The translations under genes and the position numbers were made by a program. Below are positions 25,368 through 38,500 of a DNA stretch of 64,000 nucleotides, piece after piece. The notes beneath the pieces are model-generated. The model was given only the letters and a program-made list of their open reading frames with translations. It was not told the DNA's origin and did no database searches. This stretch comes from Rugalucina vietnamica (Eukaryota; Mollusca; Bivalvia; Lucinida; Lucinidae), in the NCBI GenBank assembly GCA_964017185.1, contig OZ024882.1, forward strand, positions 36,380,488 to 36,444,487. The letters are read 5' to 3'. Position 1 is the stretch's first letter. Every line of letters begins with the position of its first letter.

Positions 25368-27372
25368 CAGCTACAGTCAATAGACATAATTGTTCGTCAC
25401 TTTCGGAAAACTCCATAGACTTCAATGTATTTTCATGTTCACAAGAAACATTACCCTGCATCTCCTGGTCAACATATTTTAATGTTTTTGATCTCATTTG
25501 AAAGGTAAATGAATAAAGCAATAAACAAAGGTGTTTCATTCAATTCCATGCATGCGTTTTCAAGCTGCAAATTTTTAAAAAGTTGTGAAATTTTTTTTGA
25601 CCATTTTTGGGCAACGTCACCAGTGACGTCAATGGGAAAATGGCTTTTTCAAAATGTCATTAAATTTTAAACTCTTGTAGTTCAGATATGCAATGTCGAA
25701 ATTTCATCAAATTACCTTTGTTTATTGCTTTATTAGCTCACCTGAGCCGTCAGGCTCACAAGGTGAGCTTATAGTATACCCATGCTCCGTCGTCCGTCCG
25801 TCCGTCGTCAATCGTCCGTCCGTCGTCCACCATTTTCAAAGATCTTCTTCTCTGAAACAGCTTGGCCAATCAAAGCCAAATTTTACATGAAGCATTTATG
25901 GGAAGGGGGAACCAATGTGTATATAAATAATCCAGGTCACATGACCAAGATGGCCGCCATACCCATATATGGTAAAAACCCTTCAAAAATCTTCTTCTCT
26001 GGAACCACTGGACCGATTTCAACCAAACTTGGCATGAAGCATCGATGACTCAAGTACTACAATGTGTATATAAATCATGACCTTGCGGTAACCTTGACCT
26101 ATTTTACGGCAAGGTCAACATAGGTCGCCTTTGCATTTGAATGGGAAAAATTGTTAAATTGTCATTTAAAGGAAAAATCTTGCAGAAAATGAGCAGGACT
26201 GAATATTAATGATTCTGAAAAAAATTGGGCACCAGGGGCTCATCCGCCCCCACCCCGGGGCAATATACATGTATATTATCATAATATTCAAACTTCTTCT
26301 TCTCTGAAACCGCTTGGCCAATCAAAGCCAAATTTTACATGAAGCATCTATGGGAAGGGGGAATCAATGTGTATATAAATAATCCAGGTCACATGACCAA
26401 GATGGCCGCCATGCCCATATATGGTAAAAACCCTTCAAAAACTCTCTTCTCCGGAACCAGTGGACAGATTTCAATGAAACTTGGCATGAAGCATCGATGA
26501 CTTAAGTACTACAACGTATATGTAAATCATGACCTTGTGATGACCTTGACCTGTTTTACGGCAAGGTCAACATAGGTTGCCAATACATTTGAATGAGGAA
26601 AACTTTTAAAATGTCATTTAAAGTGAAAGTCTTGCAGGAAATGGGCAGTAGGACTGAATATTAATGATTCTGAAAAAATTGGACCCCAGGGGCTCATTTG
26701 CCCCAGCCCCGGGGCATTATACATGTTTATTACCATAATATTCAAACATCTTCTCCTCTGAAACCGCTTGGCCAATCAAAGCCAAATTTCATGTGAAGCA
26801 TCTATAGAATGGGATAATCAATGTATATATAAATAATCAAGGTCACATGACCAAGATGGCCGCCATGCCCATATATGGTATAAACCCTTCAAAAATCTTC
26901 TTCTCCGGAACCGGTGGACCGATTTCGAAGAAACGTGACATGAAGCATCGATGACTCAAGTACTACAATGTATGTATAAATCATGACCCTGTGATGGTCT
27001 TGACCTATTTTAAGGCAAGGTCAACATGGATTGCCTATGTATTTGAATGGGTAAACTGTTAAAATGTCATTTGAAGGGAAAGACTTGGACAGTATATTGA
27101 TTATTCTGAACAAAAAAAAAAAAAATGGCCCAAGGGCTTCATCTGCCCCTATATATACTGGGACTATTTTTTATAACATTCGTATATACAGCAGATCTCA
27201 GGTGAGCGTTTACAGGACCATTGGTCCTCTGGTTCATTTAACTTTCAAATGACACTAAAATCATCAAAATACGAGTACCAGAAGAGGCAGAATAATTTTT
27301 CTTGTAAACATGAAAATACATTAAAGTCTATGGAGTTTTCGAAAGTGACGAACAATTATGTCTATTGACTGT
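25368..27372. mobile_element. Fold-back element interrupted by a second element
   Basis: The left arm (starting CTACAGTCAATAGACATAAT) has its inverted copy at the right end (ATTATGTCTATTGACTGTA, about 27352-27372). Both arms share CACTTTCGGAAAACTCCATA or its complement. The inner arm word ACAAAGGTAAT-type sequence is again inverted around 25505-25735. The block at 25735-27237 is inserted within it. Confidence 0.65.
25735..27237. mobile_element. AGCTCACCTGAG-ended dispersed element, copy 1
   Basis: It starts AGCTCACCTGAGCCGTCAGG, contains a CCGTCCGTCCGTCC run, and ends CTCAGGTGAGC plus a short tail. The interior is about three diverged units of roughly 470 bp, each with TCACATGACCAAGATGGCCG, TTGGCATGAAGCATCGATGA and a GACCTTGACCT word. 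It is non-coding and of the same family as 31436-33112. Confidence 0.7.
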
Positions 27373-28273
27373 ACATATTTTTTTTATCAATGATCATTCA
27401 TCCTTAGAAACCTTGAATATTTTTCATCCACCAGAATTTCTATATTTTCGTTTGTTTCTTTAGTTGTTTGTTTGTTGTTGTAACAAGAAACAGTCCTTTT
27501 CAATTGTTCATTTTGAAATGCAATATACTCATTTTAATTTTTTAGTTTTTGTCATTTTATCATAAAATCTTTCAAGGTCATTTCATAAGAAACAGTCAAA
27601 TCTAAGGATCTACCAAGAACATTATAACTCAAATTGAAATATACATGTACTTATAACTCAAATTAACTTATTATACATGTACTTAACTCAAATAACAAAA
27701 ATGCTTTGAAAGTACAAAAACAGTAAAAATTCTCTTTAAAAAGGGTCAGGTATGAAAAGAGTGTGGTGAGCCTGAAGACCACTGCAGAGCCACATAATTT
27801 AACCTTGAGATGTTTCCCATGTTTAATTCTTGAAGTGCATATTCATATCAATTTATGATGATTCTAAGGAGCAAAATAAATGTAGAAATTACTTTTTTAC
27901 CAATTTAAATATGATATTAATACAGGGGTAGGCAGTGGTACCAAGTTTTATTCCCACCTATGCACATGTACCTGTAAAATCTATAAATAGGTTTGTCAAC
28001 CAAAGTATTAAAGGCAAACCCATTTTTCTTGACTATTTATTTTATTTTGCTTCAGTTGAAGTTCATTCTCATGCAAATTGCCTATTTGAGCTATAGACTC
28101 TATCAAAAAACAAGGTGACAATGTTTCATCATCATCTAAACTTTGAAAGTAGATATTTTGATCAGCTGCCAGAGTCTTTCATACTCTTGGCAATAAAATA
28201 ATAGTTTGCATTTTTGTTTTTATTGTTTTGTTTGTTTGTTTGTTTATTTGTTTGTTGGTTTGTTTTTGTTTTG

Positions 28274-28325
<52 letters not shown>

Positions 28326-29427
28326 AATTCTCCGCTGGACCTTTTGTTTCTATAAAAATTAAAATAAGTCACTGGAAATGTCAGAAAAAAACACGCAATT
28401 ACATTCCTATCTTTGAAAAAGTAAGAATTCTAAACATCTGGTTCCGCATTCTAAGCTGGGCAGTTTGGGCTCAGCATGGTCTTTCATACCTGATCATTCA
28501 AAAATGAATAAAAAGAAGAAAAAGAAAAGAAAAACATGCAACAACTCTTATTGTTTCCTTTAAAGCAATCTCCTCTATTTTTTTGTTTGACGATTTTGAT
28601 TTGAAAAAAAAAAAAAATCTAATTTCTTATCCTTGATCATTCAGTCCTTAGAAACAGTTTGCTTACAAAATCGTTGATCTACTTTGTTATTGGAAACAAT
28701 GTCAAATGAAAGACAAAACTTCCTTTATCTTTTATGAGTGAGAACCACTTTGCAAAAACATCATAGCCGAAACTAGTATATCCTTCTTCATAATGTGTCA
28801 AAACAAAACGCTATATAAAGCCATTAACAGTACACAACTTTGTAACCAATTATAATTGGCCTTTAAAATTATAGTTTGTATGAGATACACTTGCTTTTAC
28901 ACATTTATCATTGATCAAAATCATCTTTCAACAACATTATAACTTTTGATTTAATCATTCAACATCAAACAGTCTTCAACCACGTTTTTACATTGACAGT
29001 CCTGGTGAACTCAGTTGAACAACTTCATAACTAATAGCAAATCGTCCTTCAGCATTACTTAAGTCTGTGATATATATGAACTTTTTCATAAAGCCAGACC
29101 TTCTATAATTTTTTTTAGACTATCCGAAATTCTTGTAGCAAGTAGCAAACATGTATCATATACATTCCAATAACTTTGGACACATGACCAGTTGCTGGAA
29201 TCCTTCCTGAATTAGATTGTCAAAATGTTCGCGCAGAATGTGATTACTGACTTGGCGGCACCAACTGGCATGACAATGCACAGACAGCTCTCCACAATGC
29301 AGACTGACCTGCATCCACACCGACTTCATCTTGATAACAACAGGCAAGGCTGTCTGACCAGTAACTACATGTACACTGTTCTCCATCAAAGGTTTGCACA
29401 AAAACCTAGGAAACATACTGGCAGTGC
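27373..29427. other. AT-rich intergenic DNA, probable 3' region of the XPG-like gene
   Basis: No further coding exon is seen. On the minus strand the first plausible polyadenylation hexamer (ATTAAA; TTTAAT on plus) is near 28950, about 480 nt past the stop, but it is weak evidence. An open frame at 29225-29431 overlaps exon 8 on the other strand. Confidence 0.4.
28275..28322 (+). repeat. (TG)24 microsatellite
   Basis: 24 uninterrupted TG dinucleotides, preceded by a TGTTTG-rich stretch. Confidence 0.97.
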
Positions 29428-29567
29428 CTAGAATCTGTCATCAAACGGGAAGAAGTCCTCCACGATGTATTTGATCATGTGACGTTTCTCCTTGATGATG
29501 GCGTTCATAACGACCTGGGTCTGACGTAGGCTGTCTTGGCTCACATCATTCATGGCTTTGTAGAATG
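29428..29567 (-). CDS. XPG-like gene exon 8 (C-terminus)
   Basis: Acceptor TTCCCTTGCAG|CA; two bases complete a Thr codon with the last base of exon 7, then 45 codons and TAG. The C-terminus ends D-F-F-P-F-D-D-R-F and is Lys/Met/Ile-rich. The phase (1) matches exon 7, although the two are 9 kb apart. Confidence 0.8.
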
Positions 29568-32500
29568 CTGCAAGGGAATATACAAAATAACATACATGAG
29601 GTTGTAAAACATTTTCATGTTCATATCAGCAAAGACAAAAATTTAACTGCTCACAAATATGGAAATAATTAAGATCGGAAGAAATTATAGGTTTACTACA
29701 GGGTGTTAAGAAAGTTCGAAGACATCATTCAAAAGGACACAAAGTGTTTAATAAAGCAATTAGATTTCATAAAACTTTGTTATTTCAATATTGAAAGAAT
29801 GTCATACAATATATAATGGACAAAACATAGTTTTCTACGAAACTGATAAGAAAATTAAATGTGGAAATAAGCGACCCCTCTTCTGAGCTGAGTGTCAAAA
29901 AATGCAAAATTTTGGTTGAACCAGTGACTGCCCGAGAAACTGCTTAAATGTCCAATTCCAGTGGATTAATGATTGAACACATTGATCAAAATATTGCCAG
30001 GAACGTTTTTATGCCAATTCGAGTCATCATTTCATATTGTCTCATAAACTTTCTGGCATTGCTGAGCAAAGTCTTAGGGTACCCCCATTATTGAAATAGG
30101 CCATAAAAAGTAGGGGGTATAGGTAAATATTTACGGAATATTCGAAACTGCATGGTTATTGTCATTTCGTTTTCCAATATAATGCTATCATATATTTTGT
30201 GGTGTGACTATAATTCATTTTTGATGACGTTCTTTCGTTATTTTTGAACAAAACTTAATTGATCACATGTTATACCTTATCCTGTCCCTCACATTCGGCA
30301 ACATGAATTTTTGCAATAAAAACATCATTATTCTGAATACAACATACACATACAATAGTTTATTAAGTTTTGCATGGTAATATTTGATACAGAGGTGCAT
30401 ATTGTTGTGACTGACAGTGTCAATACAAGTAAAAACGTTATATTGTGAATGAAATTCTCAATTTTCCGCCATTTTATCATATTTTGGTACTTTTTGGGGT
30501 TAAACTTAGTGAATGATAAATTTTAACCACACAATCAACAAAATGGACATTTTTAACAGTTCTGTTCACTTAACGGACACTTAACACACAATATGAACTA
30601 TTTTATGTAAGTTATTTGCATCATATTTTGTTTCTGTTAAGTCTTGATTACCCCTACCCCCTATCAAAACACACACACAGATTTTCCGTCAATAAATCAT
30701 GTGTTTTCATCTGATGAAAATTAGTAGGTCCTGAACGATCTTAAAATAACTATTACGTTCATGGTGATGTTTAGGCCAGTGACTATCACTTTAAGTAATT
30801 TTAAGTTCCCTGATTTATATTGTGAATGCTTTAAGTTATGTTTAATATGATCGCCCCTTTTACACAGTATCGCTTGTGGAATGCGAAAAGCTGTGGCACC
30901 CTGGCTTAGAAATTGTAATGTGAACCAGTCAAAACAGAAGTTGTAGAAGTTCTATTGTACTGTGCAAAGTGGTATTAAAATAGGTTTGAAGAGTGTAGAA
31001 TTCCGAGATTGTATGAATATTCATTGTGAAGTTATATGCAATATTGTAATGTCTTCGAACTTTCTTAACACCCTGTATAGCCAAAAATCTTAATATGCCA
31101 ACAGTTGTTCCAACTAGAGGCTTATGTGGCTTAAATGCTTGGGGTATGGTTATTATTATTTTAAAAACAATCACAAAAGATTATCAAGATAAGAAAATTA
31201 ACTACATGTACTTGGGAGACTTTTTTGTGCAGCCCCACAAAATAAACACAAGTGAATTGCATTACAAATACACATCTGTGTAATATATGCCCCCTTATAG
31301 CCCACTATATTATAGAAAAAATAAGGTGTGCAGTGAATACATTTCATATTTGCGCTCCAAAACATAGATTGCCTTGTACCCATGACTTATGTTTTGAGCA
31401 AAAATAAATTCACGAGAAAACACAATTGTAAGACAAGTAGCCCAAGGGCAACGATCGCTCACCTGTGAGTCAACAAGTACAGTCACTGGACAAAGTAATT
31501 GGGTTTTTTACCATATATGGGTATGGTGGCCATCTTGGTCACGTGACCTTGAAACCCTACTTACATCAGCAGAAGAGCTCTTGTCTGGATTGTGTATCCT
31601 CTTTTCTGCCATTTTGGTTCACTTGAAAAAACCATCTAACAAGGTCAGGGTCCTATAATGACCCCCAGTGTAGGGCCATATTTGACCCCAGGGGCAAGAT
31701 TGGCAGGATCTATGTAGAGCTCCACATGACAATGTTGTATATCAAATATACAAGCTATGTGCCATGCAGTTGCAGAGAAGATTGTTTCTTATATTTCCAT
31801 TATAAGTCTATGGTAGATAATGACATGCCTGGGGCATGGCCTGTATGGACCCCAGGGGCACCGTTGGCAACATTTATAAAGGAGAGTATTATACATTGGT
31901 CCACACAACATATGAAAGCTCTGGGCCATATGGTTTCAGAGAAGAAGATTTTTTTATGGTTTTCCCATGACGCCCCCGGGGTGGGGCCTGCATGGACCCC
32001 AGGGGCATGGTTGGCAGGATTTGTAGCAGGATTTATAAACAGGACCACTTTACATTGCTACACACAAAAATATGAAAGCTTTGGGCCTTGTGGTTATACA
32101 GAAGAGGATTTTTTAAAGTTTTTCCCATGGACCCCAGGGGCACGGTTGGCAGTATTTATAATGAGGACCACTATACATTGCTACAAAAAAAATATGAATC
32201 TCTGGGCCTTGTGGCTTCGGAGGAGAGGATTTTTTAAAGTTTTTCCCATGACGCCCCCGAGGCGGGGCCTGTATGGACCCGAGGGGCATGGTTGGCAGGA
32301 TTTACAAAGAGGACCACTATTCATTGCTACAAACAAAATATGAAAGCTCTGGGCCTTGTGGTTTCGGAGAAGAAGATTTTTTTATGTTTTACCCATGACC
32401 CCTCTGGGGCGGGGCCCGTTTGGACCCCAGCGGCACGGTTGGCAGGATTTATAAAGAGGACCACTATACATTGCTACTAACAAAATATGAAAGCTCTGGG

Positions 32501-35500
32501 CCTTGTGGTTTCGGAGAAGAAGATTTTTTTATGTTTTCCCATTGTAAGTCTATGGGAGCTAATGGCCCCTGGGGCGGGGCCATTTTTGACCCCAGGGGCA
32601 TAATTGGCAGTTTAGAGGACTACTAAACATTGCTACACACAAAATATGAAAGCTTTGGGCCTTGTGGTTTTGGAGAAGAAGATTTTTTTATGTTTTTCCC
32701 ATGACACCCCCGGGGCGGGGCCTGTATGCACCCCAGGGGCACGGTAGGCAGGATTTATAAAGAGGACCACTATACATTGCTACACACAAAATATGAAAGC
32801 TCTGGGCCTTATGGTTCTGGAGAAGAAGATTTTTTTGTTTTACCCATTGTAAGTCTATGGGAGCCATCTGTTGTCATGGAAACCAGAGTTCTAATCTGAC
32901 CTGCCCAAAAACTTTTCACAACCTTTCCCCCTCCTCAATGATGCTTTAGATAAAATTTGATTACGATCAGCCATGTTGTCTTGGAGATATTTGAGTTTGA
33001 AAATGTGAACGGACGGACGGACGCACGCACGGACGGACACACGGACGGACGCCGGCTCGACTTCTGTACTATAAGCTCACCTTGTGAGCCTTTGGCTCAG
33101 GTGAGCTAAAAAATCTGTGTAGTGTATGAACATGTTTTCATAACGTAATAAACATGTTAAGTATTAAAGTAGGCTTACTGTCCTCTCAGCAGCACATGAA
33201 GTAGGCTGTCCATATTGAGCGACAGAAGATCTCACTGGGGGACGGGAACTCGTGTTGTAGAACAACAAACTACTTACTGTCATCACAGCAACACATGTAG
33301 AAGGCCGTCCATATTGAGCCACAGAAGATCTCACTGTGGGACGGGAACTCGTGTTGTATGAACAACAAAGTACTTACTGTCATCACAGCAAAACATGTAG
33401 AAGGCCGTCCATACTGAGCCACAGAAGATCTCACTGGGGGACCAGAACTCGTGCTGTAAGAACAACAAACTACTTACTGTCATCACAGCAACATGTAGAA
33501 GGCTGTCCATATTGAGCCACAGAAGATCTCACTGGGGGACGGGAGCTCATGTTGTAGAACAACAAACTACTTACTGTCATCACAGCAACACATGTAGAAG
33601 GCTGTCCATATTGAGCCACAGAAGATCTCACTGGGGGATGGGAACTCATGTTGTAGGGACAACAAACTACTTACTGTCATCACAGCAACACATGTAGAAG
33701 GCTGTCCATATTGAGCCACAGAAGATCTCACTGGGAGACGGGAACACAGCAACACATGTAGAAGGCCGTCCATACTGAGCCACAGAGGATCTCACTGGGG
33801 GACGGGAACTCATGTTGTAAGAACAACAAACTACTTACTGTCATCACAGCAACACATGTAGAAGGCCGTCCATACTGAGCCACAGAAGATCTCACTGGGG
33901 GACAGGAACTCATGTTGTAAGAACAACAAACTACTTACTGTCATCACAGCAACACATGTAGAAGGCCGTCCATACTGAGCCACAGAAGATCTCACTGGGG
34001 GACAGGAACTCATGTTGTAAGAACAACAAACTACTTACTGTCCTCTCAGCAGCACATGTAGAAGGCTGTCCATATTGAGCCACAGAAGATCTCACTGGGG
34101 GACGAGAACTCGTGTTGTAAGAACAACAAACTACTTACTGTCATCACAGCAACACATGTAGAAGGCTGTCCATATTGAGCGACAGAAGATCTCACTGGGG
34201 GACGGGAACTCTTGTTGTAGGAACAACAAACTACTTACTGTCATCACAGCAACACATGTAGAAGGCTGTCCATATTGAGCGACAGAAGATCTCACTGGGG
34301 GACGGGAACTCGTGTTGTAAGAACAACAAACTACTTACTGTCATCACAGCAACACATGTAGAAGGCCATCCATATTGAGCGACAGAAGATCTCACTGGGG
34401 TACGGGAACTCTTGTTGTAAGAACAACAAACTACTTACTAGTTCTCGTCTCCCATGTAGAAGGCTGTCCATATTGAGCGACAGAAGATCTCACTGGGGGA
34501 CAGGAACTCGTGTTGTAAGAACAACAAACTACTTACTGTCATCACAGCAACACATGTAGAAGGCCGTCCATACTGAGCCACAGAACATCTCACTGGGAGA
34601 CTGGAATTCGTGTTGTAAGAATAACAAACTACTTACTGTCATCACAGCAACACATGTAGAAGGCTGTCCATATTGAGCGACAGAAGATCTCACTGGGAGA
34701 CGAGAACTAGAGTTGTAAGAACAACAAACTACTTACTGTCATCACAGCAACACATGTAGAAGGCTGTCCATATTGAGCCACAGACTATCTCACTGGGGGA
34801 TGGGAACTCGTGTTGTAAGAACAACAAACTACTTACTGTCATCACAGCAACATATGTAGAAGGCTGTCCATATTGAGCCACAGAAGACCTCACTGGGGGA
34901 CAGGAACTCGAGTTGTTAGAACAACAAACTACTTCATGTCATCACAGCAACACATGTAGAAGGCTGTTCATATTGAGCCACGGAAGATCTCACTGGGAGA
35001 CGGGAACTCTTGTTGTAAGAACAACAAACTACTTACTGTCATCACAGCAACACATGTAGAAGGCCGTCCATATTGAGCCACAGAAGATCTCACCGGGAGA
35101 CGGGAACTCGTGTTGTAAGAACAACAAACTACTTACTGTCATCACAGCAACACATGTAGAAGGCCGTCCATATTGAGCCACAGAGGATCTCACTGGGGGA
35201 CGGGAACACGTGTTGTAAGAACAATAAACTACTTACTGTCATCAGAAAAACACATGTAGAAGGCCATCCATATTGAGCCACAGAAGATCTCACTGGGAGA
35301 CGGGAACTTGTGTTGTAAGAACAACAAACTACTTACTGTCATCACAGCAACACATGTAGAAGGCCGTCCATATTGAGCCACAGAAGATCTCACTGGGGGA
35401 CAGGAACTCGTGTTGTAAGAACAACAAACTACTTACTATCATCACAGCAACACATGTAGAAGGCCGTCCATATTGAGCCACAGAAATTCTCACTGGGAGA

Positions 35501-38500
35501 CGGGAACTCGTGTTGTAAGAACAACAAACTACTTACTATCATCACAGCAACATATGTAGAAGGCCATCCATATTGAGCCACAGAAGATCTCACTGGGGGA
35601 CGGGAACTCGTGTTGTAAGAACAACAAACTACTTACTGTCATCACAGCAACACATGCAGAAGGCTGTCCATATTGAGCCACAGAAGATCTCAATGGGGGA
35701 CGGGAACTCGTGTTGTAGTAACAACAAACTACTTAAGCTACAGTCACACTGTCACGTTTCGAGGCCTACGTTTTACTACTTTCCCAAGTCCCACATTTTG
35801 CCCTTGATTTGTCCGGTTTTGCAGGTTGTTTGGTTTCAGTATGTTTATAGCTACGTTGTGTGACGTTTTACTCCGTATCGCTACGTATTGTCCGGTTATC
35901 CAACAGCTTAGGGCCACAGTTTCACTAGGGATTGGTACGTTTAGCTACATATCTACTACATGCCGATGCGTTTTCCTACGACTCAGTAGGTTTTATCTGG
36001 TTATTACTACTTAGCGTCCAGATAGTTCACTTGTACCTGTGACGTATTTACTGGAATTATCACATCAAAATTAATTAGTTGCATGATGACCACCAAGAGA
36101 GGATCCAAGAAAAGCACCAGGGGTGGCAAATCTGCGCGTGCACCGGGGCTGTTAAGTGCACTGCAAGATGACACAGAAGAGGTAACCTTTTTTCTCTATA
36201 TTTTGTGACTCGATTTATTGCATTTTTTTAAAAAAAAAAACCAAACTGTACACTTTTAGTGCATATTACTGTTTGTTTCAAAATTGCACCCAATTCTTAA
36301 TCCCATGCGTACTGGCCATGAAGTTGATCTTTCGATGATCGTATTCTTTGGAAATTTAATCATATGCTTTTGTGTCCTTCTTAAGACGTATGAAATATAT
36401 TCATATAAACGCCATGATTCCATATCATATAAAATGTTTGGGAAATCAGCATTAACCTCTATTACGGCCCGTATGCATAACCAAACGTAGTATTACTAAG
36501 TTAAATCGTAGTAGAGCGTGTCAATATGAAGTGATACCTAGTAATACCTGCTGAAACCTATCAAAATGTAGGGTAACACGTAGCAAGTCGTAGTAAAACG
36601 TATTGAAACGTAGTCCCTGTGTATTGATACGTAGAGTTCCACCGGGTTGTAATTTACGTTTTAGTACGTATTTGTTACGTATGTACTACATTTTACTACG
36701 ATTCGACTACGCTTTGCTACGTTTTACTAGGTATAAGCTACGTAAATCAGAGTGCCACATTGGAACTCTTTTTTTAGTTCGAACGTGGCATGGGCCAGGT
36801 ATATAGCCGTATGTAATACGTTCCACTACGTTGTAATACGTTTTACTACGTATATTGCCGTATTGCTACGTTTCAGAAACGTAGTAAAACGTAGGCCTCG
36901 AAATGTGACAGTGTGACTGTAGCTTTACTGTCATCATAGCAACACATGTAGAAGGCTGTCCATATTGAGCCAAAGAAGATCTCACTGGGGGACAGGAACT
37001 TGTGTTGTAAGAACAACGAACTACTTACTGTCATCACAGCAACATATGTAGAAGGCTGTCCATATTGAGCCAAAGAAGATCTCACTGGGGGACAGGAACT
37101 TGTGTTGTAAGAACAACGAACTACTTACTGTCATCACAGCAACATATGTAGAAGGCTGTCCATATTGAGCCAAAGAAGATCTCACTGGGGGACAGGAACT
37201 TGTGTTGTAAGAACAACGAACTACTTACTGTCATCACAGCAACACATGTAGAAGGCTGTCCATATTGAGCCAAAGAAGATCTCACTGGGGGACAGGAACT
37301 TGTGTTGTAAGAACAACGAACTACTTACTGTCATCACAGCAACATATGTAGAAGGCTGTCCATATTGAGCCATAGAAGATCTCACTGGGGGACAGGAACT
37401 TGTGTTGTAAGAACAACGAACTACTTACTGTCATCACAGCAACATATGTAGAAGGCTGTCCATATTGAGCCATAGAAGATCTCACTGGGGGACAGGAACT
37501 TGTGTTGTAAGAACAACGAACTACTTACTGTCATCACAGCAACATATGTAGAAGGCTGTCCATATTGAGCCACAGAGGATCTCACTGGGGGACAGGAACT
37601 CGTGTTGTAGAACAACAAACTACATACTGTCATCACAGCAACATATGCAGAAGGCTGTCCATATTGAGCCAAAGAAGATCTCACTGGGGGACAGGAACTT
37701 GTGTTGTAAGAACAACGAACTACTTACTGTCATCACAGCAACACATGTAGAAGGCTGTCCATATTGAGCCACAGAGGATCTCACTGGGGGACAGGAACTC
37801 GTGTTGTAGAACAACAAACTACTTACTGTCATCACAGCAACATATGTAGAAGGCTGTCCATATTGAGCCAAAGAAGATCTCACTGGGAGACGGGAACTTG
37901 TGTTGTAAGAACAACGAACTACTTACTGTCATCACAGCAACACATGTAGAAGGCTGTCCATATTGAGCCACAGAGGATCTCACTGGGGGACAGGAACTTG
38001 TGTTGTAAGAACAACGAACTACTTACTGTCATCACAGCAACATATGTAGAAGGCTGTCCATATTGAGCCAAAGAAGATCTCACTGGGGGACAGGAACTTG
38101 TGTTGTAAGAACAACGAACTACTTACTGTCATCACAGCAACATATGTAGAAGGCTGTCCATATTGAGCCAAAGAAGATCTCACTGGGGGACAGGAACTTG
38201 TGTTGTAGGAACAACAAACTACTTACTGTCATCACAGCAACACATGTAGAAGGCTGTCCATATTGAGCCACAGAAGATCTCACTGGGGGACAGGAACTCG
38301 TGTTGTAAGAACAACGAACTACTTACTGTCATCACAGCAACACATGTAGAAGGCTGTCCATATTGAGCCACAGAAGATCTCACTGGGAGACAGGAACTTG
38401 TGTTGTAAGAACAACAAACAACTTACTCTCATCACAGCAACACATGTAGAAGGCCGTCCATATTGAGCCACAGAGGATCTCACTGGGGGACGGGAACTCG

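Noticed and set aside
31726..32343. 205-codon frame in the dispersed element at 31-33 kb
   Set aside because: It follows the 190-bp repeat period and has no recognised domain; the same sequence in neighbouring units is closed.
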